From: Castellaniella sp040276085
GTDB lineage: Bacteria > Pseudomonadota > Gammaproteobacteria > Burkholderiales > Burkholderiaceae_B
Assembly: GCF_040276085.1 (NCBI RefSeq)
Contig: NZ_JBELOK010000001.1
Coordinates: 124,001 to 188,000, forward strand
Direction of reading: 5' to 3'
Length of the DNA: 64,000 bases
Numbering within the stretch: the stretch's first letter is position 1; the number at the start of each line of letters is the position of its first letter. The position numbers and the translations under genes are program-made. The notes beneath the pieces are model-generated. The model was given only the letters and a program-made list of their open reading frames with translations. It was not told where the DNA came from and did not search any database. Below are positions 17,198-26,103 of this stretch, piece by piece.

Positions 17198-18061
17198 TCA
17201 GGCTTTCAGTGCCGCAGCGTGATGCGCGATGTGGTCGCCGATAAAGCTGGCAATAAAGTAATAGCTGTGATCATGCCCCGGCTGGCGCCGAAGGGTTAAA
17301 GGATGATTGCTGGCCTGGCAGGCGGCCTCCAGCAGCTCGGGGCGCAACTGCGCGGTTAAAAACTCATCGTCCAGGCCCTGATCCACCAGGATGGGCAGAC
17401 GCTCAGGCAAGGCTGTCTGGATCAGCTCGACTGCATCCCATTGGGCCCAACCGGAGCGATCATCACCTAGATAAGCGGCAAAGGCTTTTTGCCCCCAAGC
17501 CACCTGTGACGGCGCCACAATAGGGGCAAGCGCAGACACACTGCAGTACCGGCCCGGATGGCGCATGGCCGTTACCAGCGCCCCATGACCGCCCATTGAA
17601 TGCCCGGAGATACTGCGCCGGCCAGACGTTGAAAAATGCTGCTGGACCAAATCCGGTAGTTCCTGGGCGATGTAATCCTGCATGCGGTAATGCGTCGACC
17701 ACGGCGCCTGGCTGGCATTCAGATAAAAGCCTGCTCCCTGGCCGAGGTCGTACGCCTCGTCATCGGCCACTTGCTGGCCACGCGGGCTGGTATCCGGGGC
17801 CACCACGATCAGTCCGTGCAAAGCGGCATAGGCCTGAGCACCCGCCTTGGTGATGAAATTTTGTTCAGTGCAGGTAAGGCCTGACAGCCAGTACAACACC
17901 GGGCAGGGTTCACCACGCAAGGCGGCGGCCGGCTGATACACGGCAAACCGCATGGTGCAGCCCAGGACGGCAGACTCATGTTGCCAGACTTCCTGGCGTC
18001 CACCAAAACTGGCATGCTGCTCGACACAGCGCAGGGCTTCCTGGCCCGAAAGATTGGTCAT
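17198..18061 (-). CDS. fghA: S-formylglutathione hydrolase
   Basis: A 287-residue esterase-D family hydrolase that releases formate and glutathione in the last step of glutathione-dependent formaldehyde oxidation. The nucleophile Ser155 is in GHSMGGHGAL, with acid and His segments LVDQGLDDEF and PGHDHSYYFI. LSGLTCTEQNF at 60-70 is typical of the family. It follows adhC on the same strand after 75 bases that hold a short hairpin. The same pathway confirms the pairing. Confidence 0.95.
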   Translation of the reverse strand: MTNLSGQEALRCVEQHASFGGRQEVWQHESAVLGCTMRFAVYQPAAALRGEPCPVLYWLSGLTCTEQNFITKAGAQAYAALHGLIVVAPDTSPRGQQVADDEAYDLGQGAGFYLNASQAPWSTHYRMQDYIAQELPDLVQQHFSTSGRRSISGHSMGGHGALVTAMRHPGRYCSVSALAPIVAPSQVAWGQKAFAAYLGDDRSGWAQWDAVELIQTALPERLPILVDQGLDDEFLTAQLRPELLEAACQASNHPLTLRRQPGHDHSYYFIASFIGDHIAHHAAALKA

Positions 18062-18098
18062 AGGGGATGATCCTTTAAAAAGGGCGCAAGAACCCGCA

Positions 18099-18116
18099 CC
18101 CTCCGGTATTGGAGGG
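18099..18116 (-). repeat. Short hairpin between adhC and fghA
   Basis: CCCTCC and GGAGGG pair around six bases between the adhC stop and the fghA start. It has no T-run, so full termination is unlikely. It may affect relative expression or RNA stability. Confidence 0.4.
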
Positions 18117-18136
18117 GGGGCTGGTGGCCGGGTAAA

Positions 18137-19246
18137 TCAGTAATGCACAACCGAACGGATCGATTTGCCTTCGTGCATGAGGTCGAACGCCTGGTTGATC
18201 CCGTCGAGCCCCATGGTGTGCGTCACAAACGGTGCCAGATCGATATCGCCGCGCATGGCTTCTTGCACCATACCGGGCAGTTGCGAACGCCCCTTGACGC
18301 CGCCAAAGGCCGTGCCACGCCAGGAACGCCCAGTGACCAGCTGGAATGGCCGGGTGGAGATCTCTTGCCCTGCCCCCGCCACACCAATAATGATGGACTG
18401 GCCCCACCCGCGATGGGCGGACTCAAGCGCGGCCCGCATGACATTGACGTTGCCAATGCACTCAAAGCTGTGATCCACGCCCCAGCCCGTCATACCGACA
18501 ATCACTTGCTGGATGGGTTCGGTGTGGTCTTTGGGATTGACGCAATCGGTGGCGCCAAACACCTTGGCCAGCGCAAATTTATCGGGATTGGTATCCACGG
18601 CAATGATACGGCCGGCACCTGCCTGGCGCGCGCCCTGCACCACAGCCAGACCAATGCCGCCCAGGCCAAATACCGCAACCGTATCACCTGGCTGCACCTT
18701 GGCTGTATTGCGTACCGCGCCAATACCGGTGGTTACCCCGCAGCCCAGCAGGCAAACCTGCTCTGGGTTGGCGTGCGGATCAATCTTGGCCAGCGAGACT
18801 TCGGCAACCACCGTGTACTCGCTGAAGGTGGAGCAACCCATGTAGTGATAGATGGGCTGCCCCTGATAGGAAAACCGCGTGGTGCCGTCAGGCATCAGCC
18901 CCTTGCCCTGGGTGGCGCGCACAGACACGCACAGATTGGTCTTGCCGGATTTGCAAAACAGGCACTCACCGCACTCGGCGGTATACAGCGGGATGACGTG
19001 GTCGCCAGGCGCCACGCTGGTGACGCCCTCGCCCACCTGCACCACCACGCCGGCGCCTTCGTGCCCCAGCACCGCGGGAAATACGCCTTCAGGGTCATCA
19101 CCACTGAGGGTGAAAGCATCGGTATGGCAAATGCCCGTATGGCTGATTTTGATCAGGACTTCGCCCTTGCGGGGCGGCTCGACATCGATCTCAACGATCT
19201 GCAGAGGCTTTCCGGCCTCAAAGGCCACAGCAGCACGGGATTTCAT
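18137..19246 (-). CDS. adhC: S-(hydroxymethyl)glutathione dehydrogenase (class III ADH)
   Basis: A 369-residue zinc alcohol dehydrogenase (also called frmA) that oxidises the glutathione-formaldehyde adduct to S-formylglutathione using NAD+. Catalytic zinc ligands lie in GICHTDAF and LGHEGAG. The structural zinc Cys4 cluster is CGECLFCKSGKTNLC, and the Rossmann motif is GLGGIGL. Start at ATG 19246, with GGAG nine bases upstream; a longer reading to 19396 adds nothing family-like. It forms a formaldehyde-detoxification unit with fghA downstream. No frmR-type regulator is present. Confidence 0.95.
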   Translation of the reverse strand: MKSRAAVAFEAGKPLQIVEIDVEPPRKGEVLIKISHTGICHTDAFTLSGDDPEGVFPAVLGHEGAGVVVQVGEGVTSVAPGDHVIPLYTAECGECLFCKSGKTNLCVSVRATQGKGLMPDGTTRFSYQGQPIYHYMGCSTFSEYTVVAEVSLAKIDPHANPEQVCLLGCGVTTGIGAVRNTAKVQPGDTVAVFGLGGIGLAVVQGARQAGAGRIIAVDTNPDKFALAKVFGATDCVNPKDHTEPIQQVIVGMTGWGVDHSFECIGNVNVMRAALESAHRGWGQSIIIGVAGAGQEISTRPFQLVTGRSWRGTAFGGVKGRSQLPGMVQEAMRGDIDLAPFVTHTMGLDGINQAFDLMHEGKSIRSVVHY

Positions 19247-19409
19247 CAGCAAGACTCCGGTTTGTTCAAAATCACGAGGGGAAGAGCCGATTATGGCCAG
19301 AAGCTCGGGATAAGACAAACCGGGCCACGGCCATTTATCAACACTCCATAGCACAAAGCCGGGCTGATCCGCGAGGACCCGCCCGGCCTTGCGCAAGCGC
19401 TGGTTTAAA

Positions 19410-21314
19410 TCAGGCGCTCAGCAGCAGCGCGTTCAGGCGCTTCACAAACGCTGCTGGATCCTTGAGGGCTGCGCCTTCGGCCAGCATGGCCTGATCCAGC
19501 AGCAATGCCGCCCACTCGCCAAAGGTGGCATCGGGCTGGGCTTCGAGACGCTTGACCAAGGCATGCTGTGGATTAACCTCCAGGATGGGTTTGATATCCG
19601 GGGCCTCCTGGCCGGCGGCCTTGAGCATGCGCAGCAGATGCGGGCTCAGTTCGTTTTCGTCTACCACGACGCAAGCGGGAGAATCCACCAACCGGGCGGT
19701 AGAGCGAACTTCTTTGACACGATCACCCAATGCCGTCTTAAGACGCTCGATGGTGGGCTTGAACGCTTCGGCCACTTCGGCCTGCTGTTTCTTTTCGTCT
19801 TCGTCCGCCAGCGCGTCAAGATCAAGCCCGCCTTTGGCTACCGATGCCAGCGACTTGCCTTCGAACTCGCGCAGATGGGACAGCATCCACTCATCGACGC
19901 GGTCGGACAACAGCAGCACTTCGATGCCCTTGCGACGGAAAACCTCGAGGTGCGGGCTATGAGCGGCCGCCGCATAGGAATCGGCGCTGAGATAATAAAT
20001 CTTGTCCTGGCCTTCTTTGAGACGGCCGATGTAATCAGCCAGCGACACGGTCTGGGCGGGACTATCGGCATGGGTGGAGGCAAAGCGCAACAAACCGGCG
20101 ATCCGGTCTTTGTTGGCGGGGTCTTCGCCCATCCCTTCTTTAAGCACCTGGCCAAATTGCGACCAGAACTCGGCATATTGCTCGGGCTTGTCTTTGATCA
20201 GGTCGTCCAGCAGGCCCAGGATGCGCTTGGCGCTACCTTCGCGAATGGAGCGGACATCCCGGCTTTCTTGCAGGATCTCGCGCGAGACATTAAGCGGCAG
20301 ATCGGCAGAATCTACCACCCCCCGCACAAACCGCAGATAGGCCGGCAGCAGTTGCTCGGCATCATCCATGATGAAGACACGCTTGATGTACAGCTTCACA
20401 CCACGGCGGGCATCCCGATCATAAAGATCAAAGGGTGCACGCTTGGGGATATACAGCAGCTGGGTGTACTCGCTGCGGCCTTCCACCCGGTTGTGCGTCC
20501 AGGCCAGGGGGTCGTCAAAATCGTGGGCAATGTGCTTGTAAAACTCTTGGTATTGTTCGTCAGTGATATCCGACTTGCTGCGCGTCCACAGGGCGTTGGC
20601 CTGGTTGACCGTTTCCCACTCGTCGCGAGTCACTTGCTCGGATTTCTCAGCGTCCCACTCCTCTTTTTTCATCTGGATGGGCAAGGAGATGTGATCCGAA
20701 TACCGACGCAGGACATCACGCAGTTTCCAGCCCGACAAGAAATCATCTTCGTCGGCACGTAGCGTCAGGGTAACGGACGTGCCGCGCTGCGCGCGATCAA
20801 TCGCCGATACAGAGAATTCACCTTGGCCGTCAGACTCCCAGAGCACGCCCTCAGAAGCAGGCAGGCCAGCACGACGGCTGCTGACCGACACTTTTTCGGC
20901 CACGATGAAGGAGGAATAAAACCCCACCCCGAACTGGCCAATCAGTTGCGCATCTTTTTGCTTGTCGCCCGTCAGTTGCGAGAAGAATTCGCGCGTGCCA
21001 GAGCGGGCAATCGTGCCCAGGTTGGCAACGGCCTCGTCGCGCGACAGGCCAATGCCGTTATCGCTAATGGTGATGGTACGGGCATCCTTGTCAAACTCGA
21101 CCTGAATGCGCAAGTCGGTGTCGCCCTCGAACAGATCCGGGTGATCAATGGCCTCGAAGCGCAGCTTGTCGCAGGCGTCGGACGCATTGGAGACAAGTTC
21201 TCGCAGGAAGATTTCCTTGTTGCTATACAAGGAATGGATCATCAGATGCAGCAGCTGCTTGACTTCAGCCTGAAAGCCCAGGGTTTCAGAGGCTTGAGAT
21301 TCGGTTTGGCTCAT
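19410..21314 (-). CDS. htpG: Molecular chaperone HtpG (Hsp90)
   Basis: A 634-residue Hsp90 chaperone that folds and stabilises client proteins in an ATP cycle. The N-terminal GHKL ATPase motifs are intact: LVSNASDACDKLRF, then ITISDNGIGL, then GQFGVGFYSSF. The middle and C-terminal dimerisation domains are of normal length. Start at ATG 21314 (MSQTESQASETLGF). The preceding 26 codons of open frame are not family-like. The ribosome site is weak. No heat-shock promoter could be assigned with confidence. Confidence 0.96.
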   Translation of the reverse strand: MSQTESQASETLGFQAEVKQLLHLMIHSLYSNKEIFLRELVSNASDACDKLRFEAIDHPDLFEGDTDLRIQVEFDKDARTITISDNGIGLSRDEAVANLGTIARSGTREFFSQLTGDKQKDAQLIGQFGVGFYSSFIVAEKVSVSSRRAGLPASEGVLWESDGQGEFSVSAIDRAQRGTSVTLTLRADEDDFLSGWKLRDVLRRYSDHISLPIQMKKEEWDAEKSEQVTRDEWETVNQANALWTRSKSDITDEQYQEFYKHIAHDFDDPLAWTHNRVEGRSEYTQLLYIPKRAPFDLYDRDARRGVKLYIKRVFIMDDAEQLLPAYLRFVRGVVDSADLPLNVSREILQESRDVRSIREGSAKRILGLLDDLIKDKPEQYAEFWSQFGQVLKEGMGEDPANKDRIAGLLRFASTHADSPAQTVSLADYIGRLKEGQDKIYYLSADSYAAAAHSPHLEVFRRKGIEVLLLSDRVDEWMLSHLREFEGKSLASVAKGGLDLDALADEDEKKQQAEVAEAFKPTIERLKTALGDRVKEVRSTARLVDSPACVVVDENELSPHLLRMLKAAGQEAPDIKPILEVNPQHALVKRLEAQPDATFGEWAALLLDQAMLAEGAALKDPAAFVKRLNALLLSA

Positions 21315-21413
21315 GGTGCGTAAATTTGGACAGTTGGTAAAAAAAAGGGCACGCAGCCCGCCAGAAACGGGCTTAAGCCCACAGACGTACAAATGGGGCC
21401 AACTGCGTTTTTT

Positions 21414-22598
21414 TCAAGAGGGGTCTGACAATGGCGGCAGGCCGGGTGGTGCCGGCGGCAAACGGCCAGCGGGGGCGCCAGATACGGCTTCAGGCCCTTT
21501 TCCCGCCACAGCCAATTGCGGCATGTCGACAGTCGACACCGGCCCGGTAAGCTGGGCGCCGTGATTGCGGATGATGTCGCCAATCTTCAGCAAGACGTCT
21601 TCCTGCACATCCATGTACTCGTTGTAATCCGTGCTTTCCGTGAATGCATACAAGGACAGCTTGAGCGAATAGCTGCCACAACTGCTGAAATTGAAGGCAA
21701 AGAAATCATGCCTGATGCCTGGGTGGCTGGCCAGCAGCGCCCGGCCATCAGCCACGATGTCACGCACAGCATCCATATCGGCATAGCGGATGTGGATGTC
21801 CTCCATGATGCGCCGCGCCGTCATGCGGGTATGGTTGATCACAGACTCTGTATTGAATTTGGCGTTGGGCACGTAAAAGGGCTTGCAATCGAAGCCGATC
21901 AGCCGGGTGGCGCGCCAGCCGATATGCTCTACCCCACCCGCCAGATCAGTGCCCGGAATGATGATGTACTCACCCACCTTGAAAGGCCGGCTGGCAAAGA
22001 TGGTAAGCCCACCCAGCAGGTTGGCCACCAGGCTTTGCGCAGCAAAACCCACGGCGATGCCGCCCATGCCACCAAAAGCCAGCAAGCCGGCAATCGAAAA
22101 CCCCAGGGATTGCATGATCATCAGCATGGCGGTAATCACCACCGATGCTTTACTGAGTTTGCCGATGGCATCCGCCGCGGTAGGGTCGAGTTCTCGGCCG
22201 CGCGCCCGGGCACGATCCAGCAAATTAAACTGGATCTGATTGACGGCCCGCAACAAAAACCACATCCCGATCAAGATGACCAGCACATCGCGCACCGGCC
22301 CGATTCCGTGAGCCAGCACAGAACCCTCGGCCAGATCGCTATCGTGCTGCACCAACAAGCTGCCGGCAAGGGCGATTCCCAGTACCCAGATCAGCACCTG
22401 TGCCGGGATTTCTGCACCTGACAACAGACCATGCGTCCAGACGTGGCGCGCCGGCTGCAAACGCCTGACAACACGTGCCAGCAGCATCCGCAAAACGGTA
22501 CCCAGCACCAGAGCGGCCAGCACCGTAAAAAAAACCAGGATACCAGCCTCCCACTCCTGGTAGATCGACATGAATTGCTGGAGCAGGGTGTGTGTCAT
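21414..22598 (-). CDS. MscS-family mechanosensitive channel
   Basis: A 394-residue inner-membrane channel that opens under membrane tension to release solutes on osmotic downshift. Several N-terminal helices precede the pore helix, which is rich in Gly/Ala (LLAFGGMGGIAVGFAAQSLV), followed by the beta domain (FKVGEYIIIPG) and a cytoplasmic alpha/beta vestibule. A Pro-rich tail ends the protein. Size and the extra N-terminal helices place it nearer YnaI/YbdG-type channels than MscS itself. ATG 22598 is preferred over the TTG directly before it, with AAGGA upstream. Confidence 0.88.
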   Translation of the reverse strand: MTHTLLQQFMSIYQEWEAGILVFFTVLAALVLGTVLRMLLARVVRRLQPARHVWTHGLLSGAEIPAQVLIWVLGIALAGSLLVQHDSDLAEGSVLAHGIGPVRDVLVILIGMWFLLRAVNQIQFNLLDRARARGRELDPTAADAIGKLSKASVVITAMLMIMQSLGFSIAGLLAFGGMGGIAVGFAAQSLVANLLGGLTIFASRPFKVGEYIIIPGTDLAGGVEHIGWRATRLIGFDCKPFYVPNAKFNTESVINHTRMTARRIMEDIHIRYADMDAVRDIVADGRALLASHPGIRHDFFAFNFSSCGSYSLKLSLYAFTESTDYNEYMDVQEDVLLKIGDIIRNHGAQLTGPVSTVDMPQLAVAGKGPEAVSGAPAGRLPPAPPGLPPLSDPS

Positions 22599-22888
22599 CA
22601 AATTGCTTTTCCTTATTTGTCCAAGGGTTGATCACCAGTGTAACGGCCCTATTGGAGACATTTCAAACCGGACCCCGCCGCAAAAATCGGGATACGATCG
22701 CCCGCGGAACACACAAGCCCAGGCGGGACATTGCAGTTGCATTATTTGCAAAGGCAAATAAGCGCTATTTGCAATACTCATGCTTCCATACCCTTAAGCA
22801 TTGAGCATTTGTACCGTTACCCGAAACGAGGCCTGGCGTACTTCTGATACGCATGACAACCTTACTGGCCACCGGAGAGACACACCTT

Positions 22889-24904
22889 ATGTTCAAGCAC
22901 CGAGCCCCCAAGGGCCGCCTGACCCGTGCAACACTGGGTACCCAACTGTTTATTGCTGCCACGCTTAGCACGATTCTTGTGATGGCGGCCCTTGCTGCCA
23001 CGGTTACCTGGCAAAGCCGGCAAACAGCCATTGCCAATGTCAGCGCCGCCAACCGGATGGGCTTGCAGGATTACAACCGGATCCTGCAGCTGATCTACGA
23101 CATCGCTTTGGATCGCGGGCGTTCGCTGTATCCGGTGTTGCTTCGCTACACGGGCGGCACGCCAACCCTGCAAGGCAGCAGCCGCAACGGCCAGCCCATT
23201 ATGGTGGCCAATGGCAAAGAGCTTAATGGCGACAAGGCCTTGATGAACAGCGTCACCGGCATGACAGCCGAGCTCTACGCCCGAACCCAAGATGGCTGGA
23301 TGCGCATCGCCAGCGCCTACCAGGACAAACCCGGCCACGCCCTGGGTGATATGCTGAAAGCGGATGATCCCATTGCCCGTGCCCTGGACAGCGGCACAAC
23401 TGCCGACCTGCCCGAGTTGGTGGACAACAAATGGAACCTGGTGACCACCCATCCCTTAAAGGATGACAGCGGCAAGGTCTACGGCGGTATCGTCAATCGG
23501 CTGGATATCAGCGCCCAACTCGACCCTGTCCTGAAAGACCTGACCGAAACCATGCTGGCAGGCTTCGGACAACTGTTTGTCATTCGTTCCACCCCGGACA
23601 ACCAAGACTGGGTCCGTGTAGCCGGCATGTTTGGCAAGCCGGGTGATTTGCTCAGTGCGGGTAACCCGCCTGACGATTTTGCCACCCTGAACAGTACGTT
23701 TCGCAGCGCCGACATCGGCGCCCAGGCGGTGCACGTCACCAACCAACCCATCTTTTTGTCCTGGAAATCCATCCCCCGCTGGGGCTGGACCATCTACGGC
23801 TTTGGACCCGTCAGTGATTACCTGGCCCAGAGCACACGCCAGATGTGGATTCAGCTGGGCCTAATGCTGGTGGGTACGCTTCTGATCGCCCTGGCCATCT
23901 TCTGGCTGGCACGCCGCACTTTAAAACCCGTGGACGGGGTAGTCAGGGGCTTGCAACGCCTGGGCCAGGGAGACCTTGGCCAGGAGATCCCCGACAGCCC
24001 GGCCCAAAGCCACAACGAAGTGCACCTGCTGCAAAGCAGCCTGAAAGAAACCCAGCAGGCACTGCGCACCATGATCAGCCAGGTACGGTACAGCGTGGGC
24101 GAAATCCATACTGGCGCCCAGGAGATCGCCTCGGGCAATACGGACTTATCCAGCCGAACCGAACAGCAAGCGGCGTCGCTGCAGGAAACCGCAGCCAGCA
24201 TGGAAGAGCTGGCCTCCACGGTGCGCCAGAATGCCGACAACGCCAGGCAAGCCAAAGAACTGGCCTCCAGCGCTTCAAACACTGCCCATCAGGGTGAACA
24301 GGCGGTTGAGGGCATGGTTGGCACCATGCAAAAAATCCAGGACAGCTCTGTTCGGATCACCGACATTATTGGTGTGATCGACAGCATCGCGTTTCAAACC
24401 AACATTCTGGCGCTCAATGCAGCGGTCGAGGCGGCCCGGGCAGGAGAACAGGGCAAAGGCTTTGCTGTGGTGGCCTCCGAGGTACGTGCCCTGGCACAGC
24501 GTTCGGCCGATGCGGCCCGCGAGATCAAGGGCCTGATCACACACTCATCAGAACAGATCCAGGCAGGCACCCATCAGGCGGATACTGCGGGCACCATCAT
24601 GCAAGAGGTGCTGAGTGCGGTCGATCGGGTCAGTCAGATCATGGCGGATATCGCCTCTGCATCCAACGAACAATCCACCGGGATTGATCAGGTCAACCTG
24701 GCCGTCACCCAGATGGATCAAGTCACCCAGCAAAATGCCGCACTGGTGCAAGAAGCGGCCGCGGCAGCAGATTCATTGCGCGACCAGGCTCGACAATTGG
24801 CCCAAAGCGTTGCCGTATTCCAGACGGGAGAACCCCACGCCGAGGAAACCTCGGCTGCGCAACCCGCTCTTTGGGCCCCTGCACAGCGGTTGCTACAAGC
24901 CTGA
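22889..24904 (+). CDS. Methyl-accepting chemotaxis protein
   Basis: A 671-residue chemoreceptor. The first membrane helix is at about 20-42, then a periplasmic Cache-type sensor domain, then a second helix (about 325-345). A HAMP segment and a long coiled-coil signalling domain follow, with the hairpin tip (GVIDSIAFQTNILALNAAVE, then ARAGEQGKGFAVVASEVR) that contacts CheA/CheW. No NWETF-type CheR-binding tail is visible. Start at ATG 22889 because GGAGAG lies upstream; an ATG at 22853 has none. The ligand is unknown. No other chemotaxis genes are nearby, so it is an orphan receptor. Confidence 0.93.
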   Translation: MFKHRAPKGRLTRATLGTQLFIAATLSTILVMAALAATVTWQSRQTAIANVSAANRMGLQDYNRILQLIYDIALDRGRSLYPVLLRYTGGTPTLQGSSRNGQPIMVANGKELNGDKALMNSVTGMTAELYARTQDGWMRIASAYQDKPGHALGDMLKADDPIARALDSGTTADLPELVDNKWNLVTTHPLKDDSGKVYGGIVNRLDISAQLDPVLKDLTETMLAGFGQLFVIRSTPDNQDWVRVAGMFGKPGDLLSAGNPPDDFATLNSTFRSADIGAQAVHVTNQPIFLSWKSIPRWGWTIYGFGPVSDYLAQSTRQMWIQLGLMLVGTLLIALAIFWLARRTLKPVDGVVRGLQRLGQGDLGQEIPDSPAQSHNEVHLLQSSLKETQQALRTMISQVRYSVGEIHTGAQEIASGNTDLSSRTEQQAASLQETAASMEELASTVRQNADNARQAKELASSASNTAHQGEQAVEGMVGTMQKIQDSSVRITDIIGVIDSIAFQTNILALNAAVEAARAGEQGKGFAVVASEVRALAQRSADAAREIKGLITHSSEQIQAGTHQADTAGTIMQEVLSAVDRVSQIMADIASASNEQSTGIDQVNLAVTQMDQVTQQNAALVQEAAAAADSLRDQARQLAQSVAVFQTGEPHAEETSAAQPALWAPAQRLLQA

Positions 24905-24928
24905 CACCCCCGCTACATAAAATGCATG

Positions 24929-24992
24929 CTGTTATCCGCTGCCGACATCACCCTAGTATCGGGTAACGGCAGCAGGATACAGCTGTTTTTTT
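24929..24992 (+). terminator. Intrinsic terminator after the chemoreceptor gene
   Basis: An imperfect long hairpin pairs CTGTTATCCGCTGCCG with CGGCAGCAGGATACAG across a loop of about 22 bases. A run of eight T follows directly (24985-24992). Placement 25 bases after the stop fits a rho-independent terminator. Confidence 0.7.
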
Positions 24993-25014
24993 GAACTCCT
25001 GATACCTCCGTAAG

Positions 25015-25033
25015 GATAATGGTTCTTATTTGC
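25015..25033 (+). promoter_or_regulatory. Fur-box-like operator of the iron ABC operon
   Basis: GATAATGGTTCTTATTTGC matches the 19-base Fur consensus at 13 positions, with a perfect GATAATG half. It ends about 38 bases before the start of the iron-binding protein gene. Iron-dependent repression is the natural reading. Confidence 0.72.
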
Positions 25034-25071
25034 CTTACAATTATCTTGAATTCATTTTCGAGAGCTTGAGC

Positions 25072-26103
25072 ATGAAAACCTCCTCACGTCGTCAATTTTT
25101 GCGTGGCAGCACTGTGCTGGGCGCCAGCGCTTTACTGGGTATCCCGGTCTTGCACAGTGCCCGTGCAGCCGATGCCCAGACGTTGGTGCTGTATAACGGC
25201 CAGCACTCCAAAACCACCAATGCTCTGGTGGCAGCCTTTACCAAGGCCACGGGCATCCAGGTGGAGATCCGCAAAGGCAGCAGTACACAGCTGGCCAACC
25301 AGATTATCGAGGAAGGTGAACACTCTCCGGCTGACGTTTTTTACGCGGAAGAAAGCCCCCCGGTGGCTGCTCTCGCCGAAAAAAGCCTGTTGGCCACCTT
25401 GCCCAAGAGTACGCTTGACCAGGTAATGCCCGCCTACATCGCCCGGGATAACACCTGGACAGGCGTCAGCGCCCGCAACCGCGTCATCGTATTTAACAAG
25501 GACATGGTCAAGACATCCGAGCTGCCGGCTTCCGTCATGGACATGGCCACAGCCACCTGGAAAGATCGTGTCGGATTTGTGCCCACCAGCGGTTCATTTC
25601 AAGAGCAGATCATCGCCATCAAGCTGCTTAAGGGCCGCGATGCCGCTCTCAATTGGCTCAAGGGTCTCAAAGAATTTGGCCGCATCTACAACGGCAACAT
25701 GGCTGCCATGCGTGCCGTTGAGCGCGGCGAAGTCGCCACGGCGCTGGTCAACAATTACTACTGGTTTATCGTGGCCAATGAAGTTGGTGCCAACAACATG
25801 AAAGCCGGCTTGCATTATGCAGCGCCCAAAGACCCTGGTGGGCTGATCACCGTCTCTGCTGCTGGCGTGCTTAAAACCGCTCGCAATGCCGAGGCGGCGC
25901 AAAAGTTCGTGGCATTCATGGTAAGCCAGGCGGGACAAGAGGCTATCGTGGATACCGTTGCCGAATACCCGCTACGGCCCGGCGTCAAATCGCCATTCGA
26001 CCTCAAGCCCTTCGACCAACTCATGCCTCCTGACGTCAGCCCTGCCGACCTCGGGGACGCCGCCGACGCACTGGCACTGCGCCGGGAGGCCGGCTTGGCG
26101 TGA
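25072..26103 (+). CDS. fbpA: Fe(III) ABC transporter, periplasmic binding protein
   Basis: A 343-residue periplasmic iron-binding protein of the FbpA/FutA/SfuA group. It starts with a twin-arginine signal (SRRQFLRGS followed by a hydrophobic stretch and ARA), so it is probably exported folded by Tat. The mature protein begins near ADAQTLVLYNGQHS. The paired tyrosines in NNYYWF are the iron ligands typical of this family. Start at ATG 25072. It is the first gene of an operon with a fused permease and an ATPase, behind a Fur-like box and a terminator that insulates it from the chemoreceptor gene. Confidence 0.92.
   Translation: MKTSSRRQFLRGSTVLGASALLGIPVLHSARAADAQTLVLYNGQHSKTTNALVAAFTKATGIQVEIRKGSSTQLANQIIEEGEHSPADVFYAEESPPVAALAEKSLLATLPKSTLDQVMPAYIARDNTWTGVSARNRVIVFNKDMVKTSELPASVMDMATATWKDRVGFVPTSGSFQEQIIAIKLLKGRDAALNWLKGLKEFGRIYNGNMAAMRAVERGEVATALVNNYYWFIVANEVGANNMKAGLHYAAPKDPGGLITVSAAGVLKTARNAEAAQKFVAFMVSQAGQEAIVDTVAEYPLRPGVKSPFDLKPFDQLMPPDVSPADLGDAADALALRREAGLA

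Noticed and set aside
18143..19351. 402-codon plus-strand frame opposite adhC
   Set aside because: Antisense shadow of a clear alcohol dehydrogenase.
19389..20762. 457-codon plus-strand frame opposite htpG
   Set aside because: Antisense shadow; His/Gln/Gly-rich reading without domains.
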